48,051 bases of DNA from positions 1 to 48,051 of the forward strand of contig NZ_JOHS01000050.1 in NCBI RefSeq assembly GCF_000725625.1, given 5' to 3'. This DNA comes from Streptomyces sp. NRRL F-6676. GTDB lineage: Bacteria > Actinomycetota > Actinomycetes > Streptomycetales > Streptomycetaceae. Within the stretch, counting starts at the first letter, position 1. The number at the start of each line of letters is the position of its first letter. The position numbers were made by a program, and so were the translations under genes. This document shows, piece by piece, positions 48,010-48,051 of this stretch. The notes under the pieces are model-generated. The model saw nothing but the letters and a program-made list of their open reading frames with translations. It did not search any database and was not told the DNA's origin.

Positions 48010-48051
48010 CCCACCCACCCGCACTCCCCACCCAACCCCACCCACCCGAGC

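Overview
The window is chromosomal DNA from a Streptomyces or very close relative. GC is very high, GTG and TTG starts are common, start and stop codons often overlap, and the gene order infC-rpmI-rplT / TrmH methyltransferase / orphan sensor kinase / pheST / argCJBDR / argH is the one I remember from Streptomyces chromosomes. I see no phage, plasmid, IS element, CRISPR array, tRNA or rRNA.

Layout. 1-4400: end of a membrane-anchored protein, a mycosin-like subtilase, a class A beta-lactamase-fold protein, an SseB-like protein and a DUF1844 protein. 4400-12520: translation block. It has an IF3 leader with attenuator-like hairpins, infC with an ATC start, rpmI, rplT, a SpoU methyltransferase, a soluble PAS histidine kinase, pheS and pheT. 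12520-22700: accessory stretch with a TPR regulator, a Nudix hydrolase carrying a TTA codon, 3-hydroxyacyl-CoA dehydrogenase, a Tat-type glycosidase-like protein, an XRE regulator divergent from a SnoaL-like protein, an EamA transporter divergent from a MocR regulator, and a histidine-phosphatase fold lacking its histidines. 22700-27100: three genes forming a complete-looking polyprenyl-phosphate-sugar glycosylation route (YfhO-type GT-C, GtrB-type GT2, GtrA flippase). 27100-32050: argCJBDR from an ArgR-type promoter. 32050-39320: five-gene operon for membrane electron transfer (two ferric-reductase-like proteins, two FMN-binding proteins, ApbE), divergent from an OmpR-type two-component system. 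39320-48051: L,D-transpeptidase, PNPOx-like protein, argH, aldo/keto reductase, acyltransferase, Tat-type phosphodiesterase, a small sigma-like factor, an acetyltransferase, two small membrane proteins, and a tandem intergenic repeat.

The most interesting unit is the flavin electron-transfer operon with its regulators. The reductases should carry electrons from NAD(P)H through FAD and haem b to two anchored FMN proteins. ApbE would attach the FMN but has no export signal, while both FMN proteins start with a twin-arginine-like segment. The gap to the two-component genes holds two mirror-placed pairs of TCAGAG half-sites at 11-bp period, each about 50 bp from the start it faces. This looks like one response regulator controlling both directions.

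Other sequence-level signals are the infC attenuator candidate, a divergent pair whose two ATGs share one CATG, ARG boxes at argC and argH, a strong palindrome in the XRE/SnoaL gap, and dispersed GC-rich intergenic repeats.
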